Of a stretch of DNA of 64,000 bases, positions 13,215 through 23,455 are shown piece after piece (position 1 is the first letter of the stretch; each line of letters begins with the position of its first letter). The DNA is from Dermacentor variabilis (Eukaryota > Arthropoda > Arachnida > Ixodida > Ixodidae). The stretch covers positions 215,245,678 to 215,309,677 of the forward strand of contig NC_134568.1 of assembly GCF_050947875.1 (NCBI RefSeq). Direction: 5' to 3'. The notes beneath the pieces are model-generated. The model was given only the letters and a program-made list of their open reading frames with translations. It did not search any database and was not told where the DNA came from. The position numbers and the translations under genes are program-made.

Positions 13215-13276
<62 letters not shown>
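13189..13276. repeat. (CA)n(GA)n microsatellite
   Basis: CA units with interspersed CG steps to about 13246, then GA units to 13276. Confidence 0.95.
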
Positions 13277-13281
<5 letters not shown>

Positions 13282-13807
13282 ACAGTGTATCGGAACGGAA
13301 CGAAAACAAAACAATATTGTTGACTGGAGGGAAAACGTAACCGAAACGTTATTTATTACTTTGTTTCGGAGTGAAACAGAAATATTTTTGATCGGTTTTC
13401 GGTTCAACGAGAAAGTCGCCAATCCGAAACTGCCGAGGTCAGGCAACGTCCGATTTAGCGTATCTCGGGAGTCTGCAGAAGTGCGTATCTCAGGTAGGGA
13501 TCGTGCGAGGGACGGCCGCTCGAGCGCTCCACTAATCTAAACTTGCCGCTCGGTGCACTAGCAGATCGGCATCGTAGCAAAACCCACGGCTTGCGTGCTC
13601 AAGAGTTTATCGTTTTGTTTTCTACGGGTACAACGCTTTGTTACCGAAGTTTTATCGTCCATGGTCGTTTAAGTTTGTTTTATCGGTACAGCAGTCTCGC
13701 GATTCGGCGAGTACACTCGATGACGTGCTGCTTCTGAGGTCATGCTCAGTGCCTTGGCTCAAGGCACTCAGCCTGATCTCAGAATTCATAATTCACTTAT
13801 TGAGAGA
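13277..13807. other. No recognised feature
   Basis: Nothing recognised beyond repeated GAAACG/CGAAAC words at 13285-13400, which may be a decayed AT-rich repeat. Confidence 0.4.
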
Positions 13808-14562
13808 ATAAAAAAGAGTCGCAGTTTTGCCCAAAAGGCGAAGCAATGATTGCGATAGCAAATTAGTAGACAACTATACAAGATAAGGATAGTAGATTTA
13901 ACGGCCGTGTAAACTTGGAAATATTCGCTTGTTAACTGAATTAACAAGCATGGTGTCAGCGCGCGCAAGCAAACATGAACACATCACACTCGATGAGCGC
14001 GGACACTCGCTGTCAGAACGCTGGTGTGAGCAATCGCGGCAGCAGCAGCTAGCGAAGCGACCTTTGTGCGGTCTATCGTTTCAACGCAGGAGTGGCGAGA
14101 ACACAGCGCGCCCAAAGGTATGAGCCGTCTGCAGATCCCTTTCAAGAGAAGGCGCGCGCGACCGCCCGCGGCCGTGCAAAGTACGCGCTTGTCTCCGAAG
14201 TCGATGCCTCCCCGCTTTCCTCTCCATCGCACACGAAACTGAGCCGCGATTGACAGTTCTCCTTGCGCCCAGTCGCGATAATTGCAGTTGCTGCTGGAGC
14301 GCAACACCGACCCCCCCCCCCCTTCCTCCCTCGTCCCCCCACGGCCTTTCGCGCGACGGAAGACAGCGCGTTTGCTCACCGCTTTCTTCTTCCGCGCGCG
14401 CCAGCTTGAGCGGCGATCGTCGGCTTCTCTCGCGTGCTTTCATTCGCACATCCAGCATACGACGTGCGGCGATGGTGTTAGCGCCCTTGGGCTTTGTACG
14501 GAACATCACGCCGACGGCAAGGATGTGCCTGGAGTGCCCATATTGTTGCTATCGCAGTAATA
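13808..14562 (-). mobile_element. Dispersed repeat family A, copy 1
   Basis: On the minus strand this matches copies at 36001-36879, 36880-37340 and 47776-49937 in the same order: GCGATAG near the start, a block ending GTGATGTTCCGTAC, a GC-rich core with GCGTTGAAACGATAGACCGC and a Ser/Ala-codon-like GCTGCTGCTGCCGCG run, and a terminus GCAAAACTGCGACTC. No coding potential is shared between copies, so this is probably a non-autonomous element of unknown class. Confidence 0.6.
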
Positions 14563-14658
14563 AATGCGTTTTTATCATTACTTTGCTTCGAAAAATTTCG
14601 CCTGCGAACAAAAACCGTTATGATTCGTTACGGACCATTTTTTTTTCGTTCCGAAGCA

Positions 14659-14885
14659 AAAAAATATTATCGGGTTTTACGTGCCAAGACCACTTTCTGA
14701 TTGTGAGGCATGCCTAGTGGAGGACTCAGGAAAGTTCGACCACCTGGGGTTCCTTAACGTGCACCTAAATCTAAGTACACAGGTGCTTTCGCCCCCATCG
14801 AAATGCGGCCGCCGTGGCCGGGATTCTATCCCGCGACCTTGTGCTCAGCAGCCCAACACCATAGCCACTGAGCAACCACGGCGGC
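14659..14885 (-). mobile_element. tRNA-derived SINE, copy 2, with perfect 13-bp target duplication
   Basis: A reverse-orientation copy of the SINE. The B-box-like GGGATAGAATCCC and A-box-like TGGCTATGG are visible on the minus strand, followed by the conserved GTGCACGTTAAGGAACC body and an ATAATATTTTTT tail. It is flanked by identical TCGTTCCGAAGCA at 14646-14658 and 14886-14898. The perfect duplication suggests it is the youngest SINE insertion in the window. Confidence 0.88.
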
Positions 14886-14898
14886 TCGTTCCGAAGCA

Positions 14899-15819
14899 GA
14901 ACCGGAATGCATAATTTTTCAGTAGAATGAAACTAAAGCGAGAACGAAAAACCCTTCCGACAGCCTGCACATATAAGTAAAATAATTGGCATCGACCTCT
15001 GACAAATATTTTGTAAGAGCGTTTCCTCTTTGGCCTACTTTCGGCAGTTGTCGGTAATGATAGCGATCGCCATGATAACGGAACAACAGTTCGGACGGTG
15101 GCCGATCGCGGACGGCACTTGCGAACGAGGGGCTGCATTTAAGAGCGTTTTGATTCGTATACGGGTTCTTTGCCATTGGCTGGCCGCCTTCACTTATGCG
15201 TTCGACAGCACGATAATTGGCTGACATGTGCTCTTACGAACAGGTTTAGCGCAATAACATTTTTGTGAATACGAACCGAGCAGTTATGAGAACACGGGCC
15301 TCTAGTTGGTGCTGCGCGTGTAAAAGTCACTTCGATAATACTTGACAAAAATAAGACTAAAAAATACCAGGACGAAGAATGGTGCGTGAACCTAACTTTC
15401 TTCGTCCTCCTCTTTTGTTAGCGTTGCCCTTGTCGAGTACGAGAGTTTAACAAATTGCTCAACTTTCCACCGCAGTATATCATCCACTTCGGTCACATCT
15501 TTGTTGCGGCATGCCTTCAAGGGATAGCCTAGCTATCCTCTTCAGTATTGCTCACGTTTTGTTACTGTTATGCTGTGTACGCCCCTAACGAAGTGCTCCG
15601 TCGGGATCAAAAGTCCGCGAGGAAAAACTGCGCGCGGCACTCCGCTGGATTGTGGCTAGGTGTAGCCCCGACCGAAAGTTATTCGCTGGGGGCTGTTTAT
15701 TTGCCTCGAGTTTGGCAAATGAGCAGGAAACCTGCCGGAGGTTCACAAAGTCGGTTTGGCTGAGCGCAAAATCGGCTGAAAGTTTGGTAAAGCGGCCCTC
15801 AGTCCGGGAAAGGTTACGA
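14899..15819. other. No recognised feature
   Basis: A minus-strand frame stays open from 16070 to 15585, but only the part above about 15820 resembles reverse transcriptase. The rest has no recognised domain. Confidence 0.45.
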
Positions 15820-16131
15820 GGTTCTGGAGGCACTTTCTTCTGGAGATAATTCCAGATCTCTGTGTACAAAATAGAGATAAATGTTGGTAAGCGCTTTCTG
15901 TAGCCGCTGCTGAGTGGTGTAACGTGAACGTGATATGCTCCAAATGCAGATGTCGCCTGCATACATCGTGGTGCGAACACCACGAGGCAATGTTTTCCGT
16001 AGGTGGATGAGGGTAAGATTGAACAATAAAGGGATGAGCACAACGGCCTTTGAATTTTCGCCTTGGACACGCTCTTCTATGCGAGTCGTATTGATATTAC
16101 ACATTCCGGGTATCAGCACGCAGAAAACCAT
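15820..16131 (-). mobile_element. LINE reverse transcriptase fragment, inverted part
   Basis: The minus-strand frame contains LLFNLTLIHLRKTLPRGVRT, then TMYAGDICIW, which is the catalytic YADD box with the first Asp changed to Gly. RYTTQQRLQKALTNIYLY and LELSPEESA follow, as in the RT palm of RNase H-bearing LINEs. Similarity stops near 15820. The adjoining plus-strand piece from about 16135 is the RNase H and C-terminal part of a similar element, so the RT part is inverted relative to it. Confidence 0.65.
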
Positions 16132-16134
16132 GCC

Positions 16135-16990
16135 ACAAGCTCTAATTCTACAAGTTGCTCTCGGCCATATTGCTAAACACTATTCGGGTTCGAGCAATAT
16201 CTTCACCGATGGGTCTCGCTCCCAAGACAGTTCATCGTTTGTTTGTACGTATCGTCTTCTGAGCACTTATTCTTCCGCCTTTAGCGGTAGTGTTGGTGGT
16301 CGTGATAAACTTTATTGAAAGGGGGAAGGGTAAAGGGGGACGTGGCTTTAACACCAATACATCAGGTGAACATTGTGGTATAAAAGAAGCCTTTCTTCAG
16401 GTCCTTTGGCAATCACCCTGTAGATGGGTCATCTTCACATACCCGAAAGCGGCCTCACAAGGCAAATACGTTATTAACACGGCTCGTAATCAACGTCGAC
16501 TGACCTGAGACACTGGTTGTGTCCACCGTATGGCCACTATCGCTGGTCATATGATGGACATCATATTCCGATGGATTCCTGCGCTGAAAAAAAAGCATAT
16601 CTAGCTGCTCCCCGAGGCTTATATTTAAGAAATTTCTGGCGAATATATTGTACAAAATCCGACGCATCAACAATGGTAAATAAATACGCCCACGCGTTAA
16701 GAAATCGTCTGTGGAGTCTGTCGATTCAGCACTACTTTCTTCTTTCAATAGACCCCGCCTTAATATCAAAGCTTGCAAATCATTTTCCCCATCACCTTGA
16801 GACAATGCGTCATCGGCTTCGACTGAACGGTGCATTCACCAATAGCTCGCCTGTGCCGTCTTGGACTGACCGCCAACACTTATGATAACTGTAAGGGTTA
16901 GAAACCGTGGAACAGACTTTGTTGGAATATGACAAGGTTACAGAGATGAAAGGACTAGTTACTTTAGAAGAATCGGTGCTGCTTTTCAAG
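16135..16990 (+). mobile_element. LINE RNase H and C-terminal region (lineage L), broken
   Basis: The frame at 16140-16290 gives LGHIAKHYSGSSNIFTDGSR, the first RNase H strand with its TDGS Asp. A short foreign piece follows near 16290-16360, carrying AATAAAG on the minus strand. RNase H then resumes with EHCGIKEAFLQVLWQSPCRW and VIFTYPKAA, where the second catalytic Asp is Tyr. After stops, RNRLWSLSIQHYFLLSIDPA and LETMRHRLRLNGAFTN match the linker before the zinc motif. Several frameshifts make it a pseudogene. Confidence 0.65.
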
Positions 16991-17194
16991 AACCACAAGA
17001 TCTAGGAAGCCTATGCAGTCTCCTTCAAAGCAACGCCAAGCTTAACATTTTCTTTTCTAATTCCTTCAAGTTATAGGCTTAACTGACAAGCTCTATAACC
17101 TGTTTACATCACACCATCGCCTTTGTTTCACCTGTGCTTTGTGTGCTTTGTGAGTTGTGAACGCATGATAATAAATTTTCTTGATTTTACAGTG
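16991..17194. other. No recognised feature
   Basis: Short interval between the LINE remnant and the next dispersed repeat. Confidence 0.4.
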
Positions 17195-18025
17195 GTGCTG
17201 TATATGGCTAGCCGATTTGTCCATCCGTCCGTACGTCCGTCTGTCGGTCGCCTGTACGCCGAAAACTCCTCCAACGCAAAGCCATGCGCATGCGCGCAAA
17301 AAAAAAAACGAAGAGAAAAAGAGAGGCGCGCAATTAACCAACACCACCCAGATAACACAATGCCTTTTTACTCCGATCCATGCCGTCACGCTACCTAGCT
17401 CGAAATTTCCATTTACGAGACTGGCGTGATGAAAGCGGTAACATCAAAAATCACTGTTGCCTGCTCTGGAGCATCCCCATTAGATTCTATGGCAGTCGGG
17501 CCAGGTAACATGACGTCATGGATCGGTGTGAAAAGGCCTTGTGCTATCTAGGTGTAGTTGAATTAGCTGCGTCAGTAGTGACGTCGTTGCTCTCCGTCGC
17601 AGCCAAGCGTGCGCGTAGCAGCTTCTCTCCGGCTCCGAAATGGGTAGGCCTCGCATCATACGTACTTCTGAGGAGAGGCAGCTTTCGATCAGCAACGCCG
17701 CGAGCAGAACTGGGAACGAGATTGTCTACTCCGTGCCGATGCTGCAGCTCGGGCACAAGAACAGGCTCGTGCAGCCGAGCGCAAGCAGCAACTGCGTAAC
17801 GAGGACCCGACAGCCTACCAAGCCATCGTTTAATGAACCGTCGGGATTAACCCAGTGATAAACACAGGGGCCGCACGTTCCAGCTTCGCTGGTTAACCAT
17901 CTGCACGTAGTGCTTGGGCGGTGATTTTTTTTTCCTTCGTTCTTTTCATGCCCTCCTCCTCCTAGGGCCTTTCTGTTCCCGATTGCCTTCTTTATGCAGA
18001 GGAGCATACAGGCTCCTATAATGTG
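17195..18025 (+). mobile_element. Dispersed repeat D with CpG-rich centre
   Basis: The repeat opens with TCCATCCGTCCGTACGTCCG tandem words, runs through a CpG-rich part, and contains a short broken frame (17640-17834) related to one at 41119-41360. Its ends are uncertain. The outline is inferred mainly from the frame shared with 41119 and resemblance to a common tick repeat (memory, unverified). Confidence 0.35.
17640..17834 (+). pseudogene. Short charged protein fragment, MGRPR type, frameshifted
   Basis: It starts MGRPRIIRTSEE. A one-base frameshift near 17676 then leads into a continuous frame to a stop near 17832 that includes AAFDQQRREQNWERDCLLRA, DAAARAQEQARAAERKQQLR and EDPTAYQAIV. 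This Arg/Glu/Gln/Ala-rich, helix-prone pattern is shared with 41119-41360, which starts MERPRLVRSAEE. The shared start and the Asp-Pro-containing heptad-like repeats imply a once-coding family. No domain or function is recognised. It could be part of a mobile element or a retroposed host exon. Confidence 0.45.
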
Positions 18026-18026
18026 C

Positions 18027-18440
18027 TTAAAGGGCCCCTCACCAGGTCTGGCCATTGCGAGCTGACAAGCGCTGCGCACACAATGCGCCCTCACGATCGT
18101 GTCTGCTAAGAATTAAATCGCTACGTGCCGCATGCAGAAAGAGCTGAAACCACAAACTAAACGCCGTTTGCCCTTCTCGCGGGCGCCGCGCTCCAAGACG
18201 TGGGGATGACGTATACATGACGACTAGAGTGTACTAGATTGCGGTTGAATGGGGCGAGACGGCGCGAGGTGCGCGACGACGAAAAATACTGTGGTGGCGC
18301 TGCGATCGAAATGGATTGGGCCGCATCAAGGTCGGGCTGTTGGAAACTGCTGGCAATACTTCTCGGAAGGGTCATTCGTACTACTTTGCGCGCTGGTATA
18401 TGCGTGCAGACCGCCCAAACGATGTTTATAATTGAATATG
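18027..18440 (+). mobile_element. One end of a TTAA-type inverted-repeat element
   Basis: TTAA at 18027-18030 is followed by AGGGCCCCTCACCAGG, whose first nine bases equal the terminus of the TTAA-flanked element at 47929. No opposite end was found, so it appears truncated. No coding region. Confidence 0.4.
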
Positions 18441-19257
18441 ACAGATATTTACGCCTTAGGATAGGTGCGTTTTTTTCTTTTCTTTATTTCAAGTTTTTTA
18501 AATGCCGCTAGGTGATTGCGCGTGCATTGCGGCCGCAGTGTCGACTGTCATTCTACTGTGTTATTGTACGGTTCCCTTTGGAGAACGAATATTACATAGA
18601 AGCTGTTAAGGGCTACTTTCCCCACTATCGCGTCCGCGTGCAGAAAAAGATTCCGAAGATAGTGCTATATGCCGAGCCTACCCGCAGCGGATGTGACGCA
18701 GGCGATAAGCACTCCCTATACGGGGGTCGATCCCGAAGATAATGCAATGGCGGACCGACCCGCGGCGGAGGTGCAGTTCGCCATTAGGGGGCCCACATAC
18801 ACAGATTCGCTGGTCATTCTTCTTCACAGAGTGGAAGGGTACTGATTTTTTGTTCTTGTTCTTCAAGCAGCATGTGTCTATCGTGTGCATTCTTACTCAT
18901 ATAGTTTTCTACCAGCAGGTATTGCGAAACTCAGACGGAAAAACATCTGTAAACTTCCTGTTTGGCGCTTCAAACAAATAAAACATATCTGCCCCATCCG
19001 GCGCCCTGTACTCAGATTTACGGGAAGTATTCTTATAGTAAAATTGCAAAAAAAAAAAAACTGCAGTGAAACATTCCATTCATGTTTCCGTCTTCCTCGC
19101 GCAACAGAATGCGGAGTAATTGGTACGGGTTCTTTTATTGCGGCCGGACCTCGACCACCGAAAACAGTTTTAGGTAGCTGTTATATGTGATAAGCTTTGG
19201 CCCTGAAGTCGGATGAATTTTTTTGTCCAGTCCGTGCCTAATAACAAAAGAAAAAAG
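18441..19257. other. No recognised feature
   Basis: Mixed sequence with homopolymers. Two CCCGCAGCGGATG/CCCGCGGCGGAGG-like segments near 18680 and 18760 repeat imperfectly with GATAATGC/GATAAGC, a possible short local duplication. Confidence 0.4.
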
Positions 19258-19480
19258 AAAGCGGCGCGGTAGCCTATTAGTAGTGCCTACATAGTGTATT
19301 TGGCGTTGCGCTGCTGAACTCGAGCTCACGGGTTCAAACCAGGTCGCGGAATTCGATGGGAGCGAAGTGGAAAAACACGTGTACTTCTGCTTCGGTGCAC
19401 GTTAAAGAACCCTAGGTGGTGAGAACTGATGAGGGTGCGTCATAAGCGTATCGCCAGACGTAAAACGCAACAATTTACTT
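19258..19480 (+). mobile_element. tRNA-derived SINE, diverged copy 3
   Basis: The SINE head is recognisable (TTGCGCTGCTGAACTCGAGC, then B-box-like GGGTTCAAACC), with the body GGTGCACGTTAAAGAACCC and an end GTAAAACGCAACAATTT. The A-box region has an extra segment, so it is older or from another subfamily. Confidence 0.55.
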
Positions 19481-20958
19481 AATTAAAGGAAAACAGAAGG
19501 TAGCTGCGTCCTCCGGCTTTTTTCTAGGGGTGTAAATGAAAGAAATTATTCTCGAGCCTGATTTCTGAAAAAAAAAAAGTTACGCTTATCTTATATTTCG
19601 CACCTAAATGTAATGCCGTTCCAAACTGTGCGTCCGCTCAACTAAGCAGCTTCTGTATTATAAACGGTTGCTTTCAGTTATCCGGTGCACTATCATAAGG
19701 ACAATAATGAAGCAACTAAAGGAATAGCATGCCTCACATATACATGTAGAGATATTTGCAGATCTGCTGTATTCGTTGAATAAGTGTGGTACTACATTGG
19801 GCACCCAATTTTAATGGATTGCAGACATGCATGGTGAGACTGTCAAAAAAAAAAAAGTTCTCCTTGCCTGAATCAAATTAGCAGATTGAAAGGTCGCCCC
19901 AAACCGGGGCGCTTATATCGTATGGCAGCTAGGAACTTGTTCAGCCGAACCGATCAGCACCAGTGCGTTAATTCTTTCAGAAACTGGTGCGCCTCTGTGC
20001 AACAGCCACGGCTTTCCAGCAGCACAATCATTCGGAATAAGAGTCCTCGCTTTCATCTGCCCCTGGCTTTCGAGACTTCAAAAGTGCTGTTATGCGTTAC
20101 ATTCGAACGGAAACGGCCATTCGATAATTTTTAATAGTGAATTCCAACGTCGAATGCTATCTGAATAGCAAATAAAATTCGATTAGACTATATGTTTTTA
20201 CTTCATTTCACCTGCTGGCACGTTGAAGGAGACCGCCAGACAAGCCACTGAGATTACATTGGTAAATACTTCCAGGTCTCCCCGATTCAATTTGAGTACA
20301 TAGGCAATATATTTTCTCTAACATTGTTGTTCATATTAACGTTCAATAATTACCTTGATTCCTTTTCTCGGAAAGTCGATTGCTTCACCTGGGGCTGGCG
20401 CAGCTTTTCAAAGAAACACGCTTATTCCGGTCAGGAATTATCACTTTTTCAATCAGTGCATTTAGGATATTTGATAATTTTTCTATCACGTATATGTCGT
20501 AGGTGTCATATATGTCTATGTACCCTTCCATTCACCTAGAAGTGCATTGGTCATCTGCATATCTTCACGCCACGCACTCAATAAACCTGGTTTGTTTCAC
20601 TATAATATTGTTATCTTTGATCGTTGTCCCTGATCGATATTCCACCAACAAGAAGATCACGTAAAATGACACGATATCAAAAAATTTTCTTTTGTAGCTT
20701 CATGTTGCAGATAAGCGGCTTATGTGGCAAAAAAAAAAAGTTACGTGTCACATTCAGAAAACAGTGTTAAAAATAGCAGTTTACTGAAGAATAGCAGTTT
20801 ACTGAAGATGTTCCTAAATAGAAGTTAGGAACATGAGGGGAGTATTGCCGTCCGGAACGAATAGTTAAGAGGTAGAGTATATCGGTGATATTTAAAAAAA
20901 GAAAAAAAGAAAGAAAAACAAGTCCCTGTAGACCGAAAACGCGTGCAAGTTTTCTCTA
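19481..20958. other. No gene; small direct repeat and hairpin near the end
   Basis: No coding family was seen. AATAGCAGTTTACTGAAG is present twice in tandem at about 20773-20808. ATGTTCCTAA (20808-20817) and TTAGGAACAT (20825-20834) form a perfect 10-bp stem with a 7-base loop. Confidence 0.5.
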
Positions 20959-21248
20959 TACACTCTAAGAAGAAAAGGAGGAAATGGGATACTGAGGTTA
21001 CTCCTTTAGGGAAGGAACTGATCTGCCACAACCATTCCTCCCTTTAGGGGGTAAGTGCGAGGGGATGAACTGTTACTCCCCATGCCGTTACTCCTCCGAG
21101 GACTAACAGTTGCTCTTTTCCGATGCTCCTCAAGGGAGTAACGGTCATTATTTCCGATGCTCCGCAAAGGTGGAATTAATGAAGTTAGGCATTTATACCC
21201 TAATAAAAAAGATTACTGAGCTGAAAAAAAAAGAAAAGAAAGGTGCCG

Positions 21249-21320
21249 GAAAGTGGGATTCGAACTCACGTCCTCGCGCTCCGAAGTCAGCTACTCTAAC
21301 CACTGCACCAGAGCAGATTT
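21249..21320 (-). repeat. tRNA-like sequence with downstream T run
   Basis: The minus strand reads CTGGTGCAGTGGTTAGAG (A-box region), then GTGAGTTCGAATCCCAC, a T-arm stem-loop with one mismatch, then a T-rich run in which pol III could terminate. The acceptor ends do not pair and the anticodon stem is poor. It is a tRNA-derived repeat or tRNA pseudogene, not a credible functional tRNA. Confidence 0.5.
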
Positions 21321-21945
21321 TTTTTTCTTTATTACCTTGATTTCAACACCACTCAAACGCGTACAAAGTAGGTCACTTGGTGCAGAAAAGTAATATTACA
21401 TCACTTTGAGAGACTGTACATATTTAAAAGGCACTCAAAGAGGATATCACAGACACCAAAGTGTCAAGCTCCTGAAACCACTCTGGCGGTTCAATCATGT
21501 GCTTTCACTTAGGTGTTCCCTCGCAGACCTTTCATCTACGCGTGCATTCCTGACATCCATGCGCGTTTTCCACACGCTGCTCATACACAAAAGCATTATC
21601 AAGTCAGCCGGCACTCCCCCTGTGTCTACACACGGTAAGAACCGAATACCGAAAGGACTTAACGGCAGTTCTTTCTTCAGAGTTCGTTTGAGAACATCCC
21701 ACAAGAAAACTGAGTCATGGCAATCCAAGAAGATGTGCTCAATAGTTTCAGGTTTCTTCCATATGATGCAGTTAACAGACCATGGAACAAAGAAGCCCTT
21801 GCTTTGCAGCCATGGCTTCACAAGGAGAGTGCCCGAATGCAATTGAAAAAAGAAAGTATTCGCATTGGTTGACGGGGTAGGAATTTGAGACAAGTTAAGC
21901 ATCAGAACGCAGGTGCGGCAATGTAAAAGCGACTCGGCATTTTGT
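21319..21945 (-). mobile_element. 5'-truncated LINE with zinc-binding RT tail
   Basis: The minus-strand frame at 21495-21902 includes FFFQLHSGTLLVKPWLQSKG and FVPWSVNCIIWKKPETIEHI, then FLDCHDSVFLWDVLKRTLKK. These match the RT-associated zinc-binding domain (HxxxxC pattern) at the end of some LINE ORF2 proteins, with one expected Cys replaced by Trp. The 3' UTR carries AATAAAG and a terminal A-rich run (T-rich near 21318-21330 on the plus strand), the hallmark of a LINE 3' end. This lineage differs from lineage L. Confidence 0.65.
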
Positions 21946-21949
21946 GTAT

Positions 21950-22557
21950 TGTTACGTTTCGCCTACAACGCGCGGTATAGCCGGCGCGGATGCAACGGAC
22001 GCCGGGGCTTCGTTCAAAGCGGCGGACGTTTTGGCCCGTTCAGCGCCGCCGATACGCCTCCCCGCTAAGCGCGTCCAGGCATGTTTCAATGCCACGTGTC
22101 TTCAAGTGTGCGTGTGTGTGTGTGTGCATGTTGGTGCCCACGCTTGTCAAAGCGCGGCAGCCGGGGAGAGGAGCTCCCCAAGTGTGAAGCGAGGAGGTCT
22201 GAGCGGCGCCGGCCCGGCGGATGCGTCACTACACTCGTCCCAACGTGTCTCTCAGCCTGTCCGTGCCGCGCATCACGTGCGCCTCTGACGAGCGTTCCTT
22301 CTTCCCCTCGACTCCGAGAGTATAAGAGCAGCTGCTCCCGGACGCCGAGGGAGGCTCCGATTTCTTCAGTAGAGTTACGTGCTCTCCCGTCTCTCCACTT
22401 CGGTCGACCTGACCGCCCGTTCTTTTGCGATGCTAGAATAAACAAGTTGTTCTGTTACCAGTCGACTCATGCTTTGCCGGGACCTTCGGATGCTTCCAGT
22501 TGTGCCCCAGGCCGCCAGGCCAACGCTACCCTTGGGGCTTGCGACCCAGGTGCAACA
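21950..22557 (+). mobile_element. Ty3/gypsy-type 5' LTR
   Basis: Begins TGTTACGTTTCGCC and ends GGTGCAACA. It contains a TATAAG box at 22321-22326 and AATAAA at 22437-22442, in the expected U3-R-U5 order. A GT run lies at 22110-22127. The following bases look like a primer-binding site, so this is a 5' LTR. The rest of the element is absent or truncated beyond about 22600, so no second LTR or target duplication is available. Confidence 0.65.
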
Positions 22558-22580
22558 ACGGGTGTCAGCGCTGAGATCTC
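22558..22580 (+). other. Candidate primer-binding site
   Basis: GGGTGTCAGCGCTGAG directly follows the LTR, where a tRNA-complementary TGGTGTCAG-type primer site is expected. The primer tRNA is not identified. Confidence 0.4.
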
Positions 22581-23270
22581 CTTGGAACGGAAGGAACTTA
22601 GGTACTATTCACCAGCAAAATCTGGCACTCTCTCAATGACTTGCGCGTTTAATGTGTATCGCTCACTTATGGTGTGCGCACGAAGGGCATGGCTCTTCGC
22701 ATTCCAACTTTAAATTTCACACAATTTTTTCACGAAGAGGCAAAGTGCTGCTTTGCATGTAGTTCAATAGGCAGTGTACGAACTTCTAACTATTCACGAT
22801 TTATAGACAATACAGTTTTTGCCGCATCACTGCACGACACGGACGAAAACAGCAGAGCGCATGGGGAGTAACTGTTGCCGTTCGTCCTCCCGTTGCTCTC
22901 TTTCCGACCAGGGACTAAACACTTACTCTCCAAAATTTGCACACGGCACGCACATCCATGCAGTTACTCCCTTGAGGGACGAAAGCACCCTTTTTGGGAC
23001 TAACTGCGCAGTTACTCCCGTTTTCTCCGGAATTCTTCTTAGAGTGTAGTACTGTTTCAAAGAGCCGAAGTAGTAACGCGCCCATTCTCCGTCTTACGTT
23101 GTGTATCAACTGGCTGACAGCTCTACTATCGTCCTGTGTTCCCGCAATTCCGCAATTACTTGCGCAGGCTTCCAAATGGAGCGAACGACGCATTCAAGCG
23201 GGACCAAAAGAGAAAAAAAGGAAATTGATTTATGCAACTGCGCTATCAAACTACATGCCTCTGCGCGCGC

Positions 23271-23289
23271 GCGCACACACACACACACA

Positions 23290-23337
<48 letters not shown>
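23271..23337. repeat. (GC/CA)n(TA)n microsatellite
   Basis: GCGCGCGC into CA units, then about 22 TA units. Confidence 0.95.
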
Positions 23338-23338
<1 letters not shown>

Positions 23339-23455
23339 TCTAAATGTCTTCACAGGCGACTACAGAAAAACGTTGTTTAATGCTCACAAATACGGTTTCC
23401 ACATGCCCGTATTCTGACACGGAGACGCACATTACGAGCCATAGTTTGCGCGATC

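Larger units (their letters stand above)
20961..23046. mobile_element. TA-flanked DNA element with nested insertions
   Basis: The left end CACTCTAAGAAGAA (20961) and right end TTCTTCTTAGAGTG (to 23046) are inverted repeats flanked by TA at 20959-20960 and 23047-23048. Subterminal parts on both sides are full of GAGTAAC/GTTACTC words (20996-21160 and 22865-23030). The middle holds a tRNA-like unit, a LINE 3' end and an LTR. No transposase was recognised, so the carrier is a non-autonomous element. TA duplication suggests a Tc1/mariner-type integration (inference). Confidence 0.6.

Noticed and set aside
15585..16070. 161-codon minus-strand frame as an intact LINE protein
   Set aside because: It is in a different frame from the RT motif at 15814-16131, and the part below 15820 matches nothing.
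21249..21320. A functional tRNA gene on the minus strand
   Set aside because: Box-like motifs are present but the acceptor stem does not pair and the anticodon stem is poor. Called a tRNA-derived repeat.
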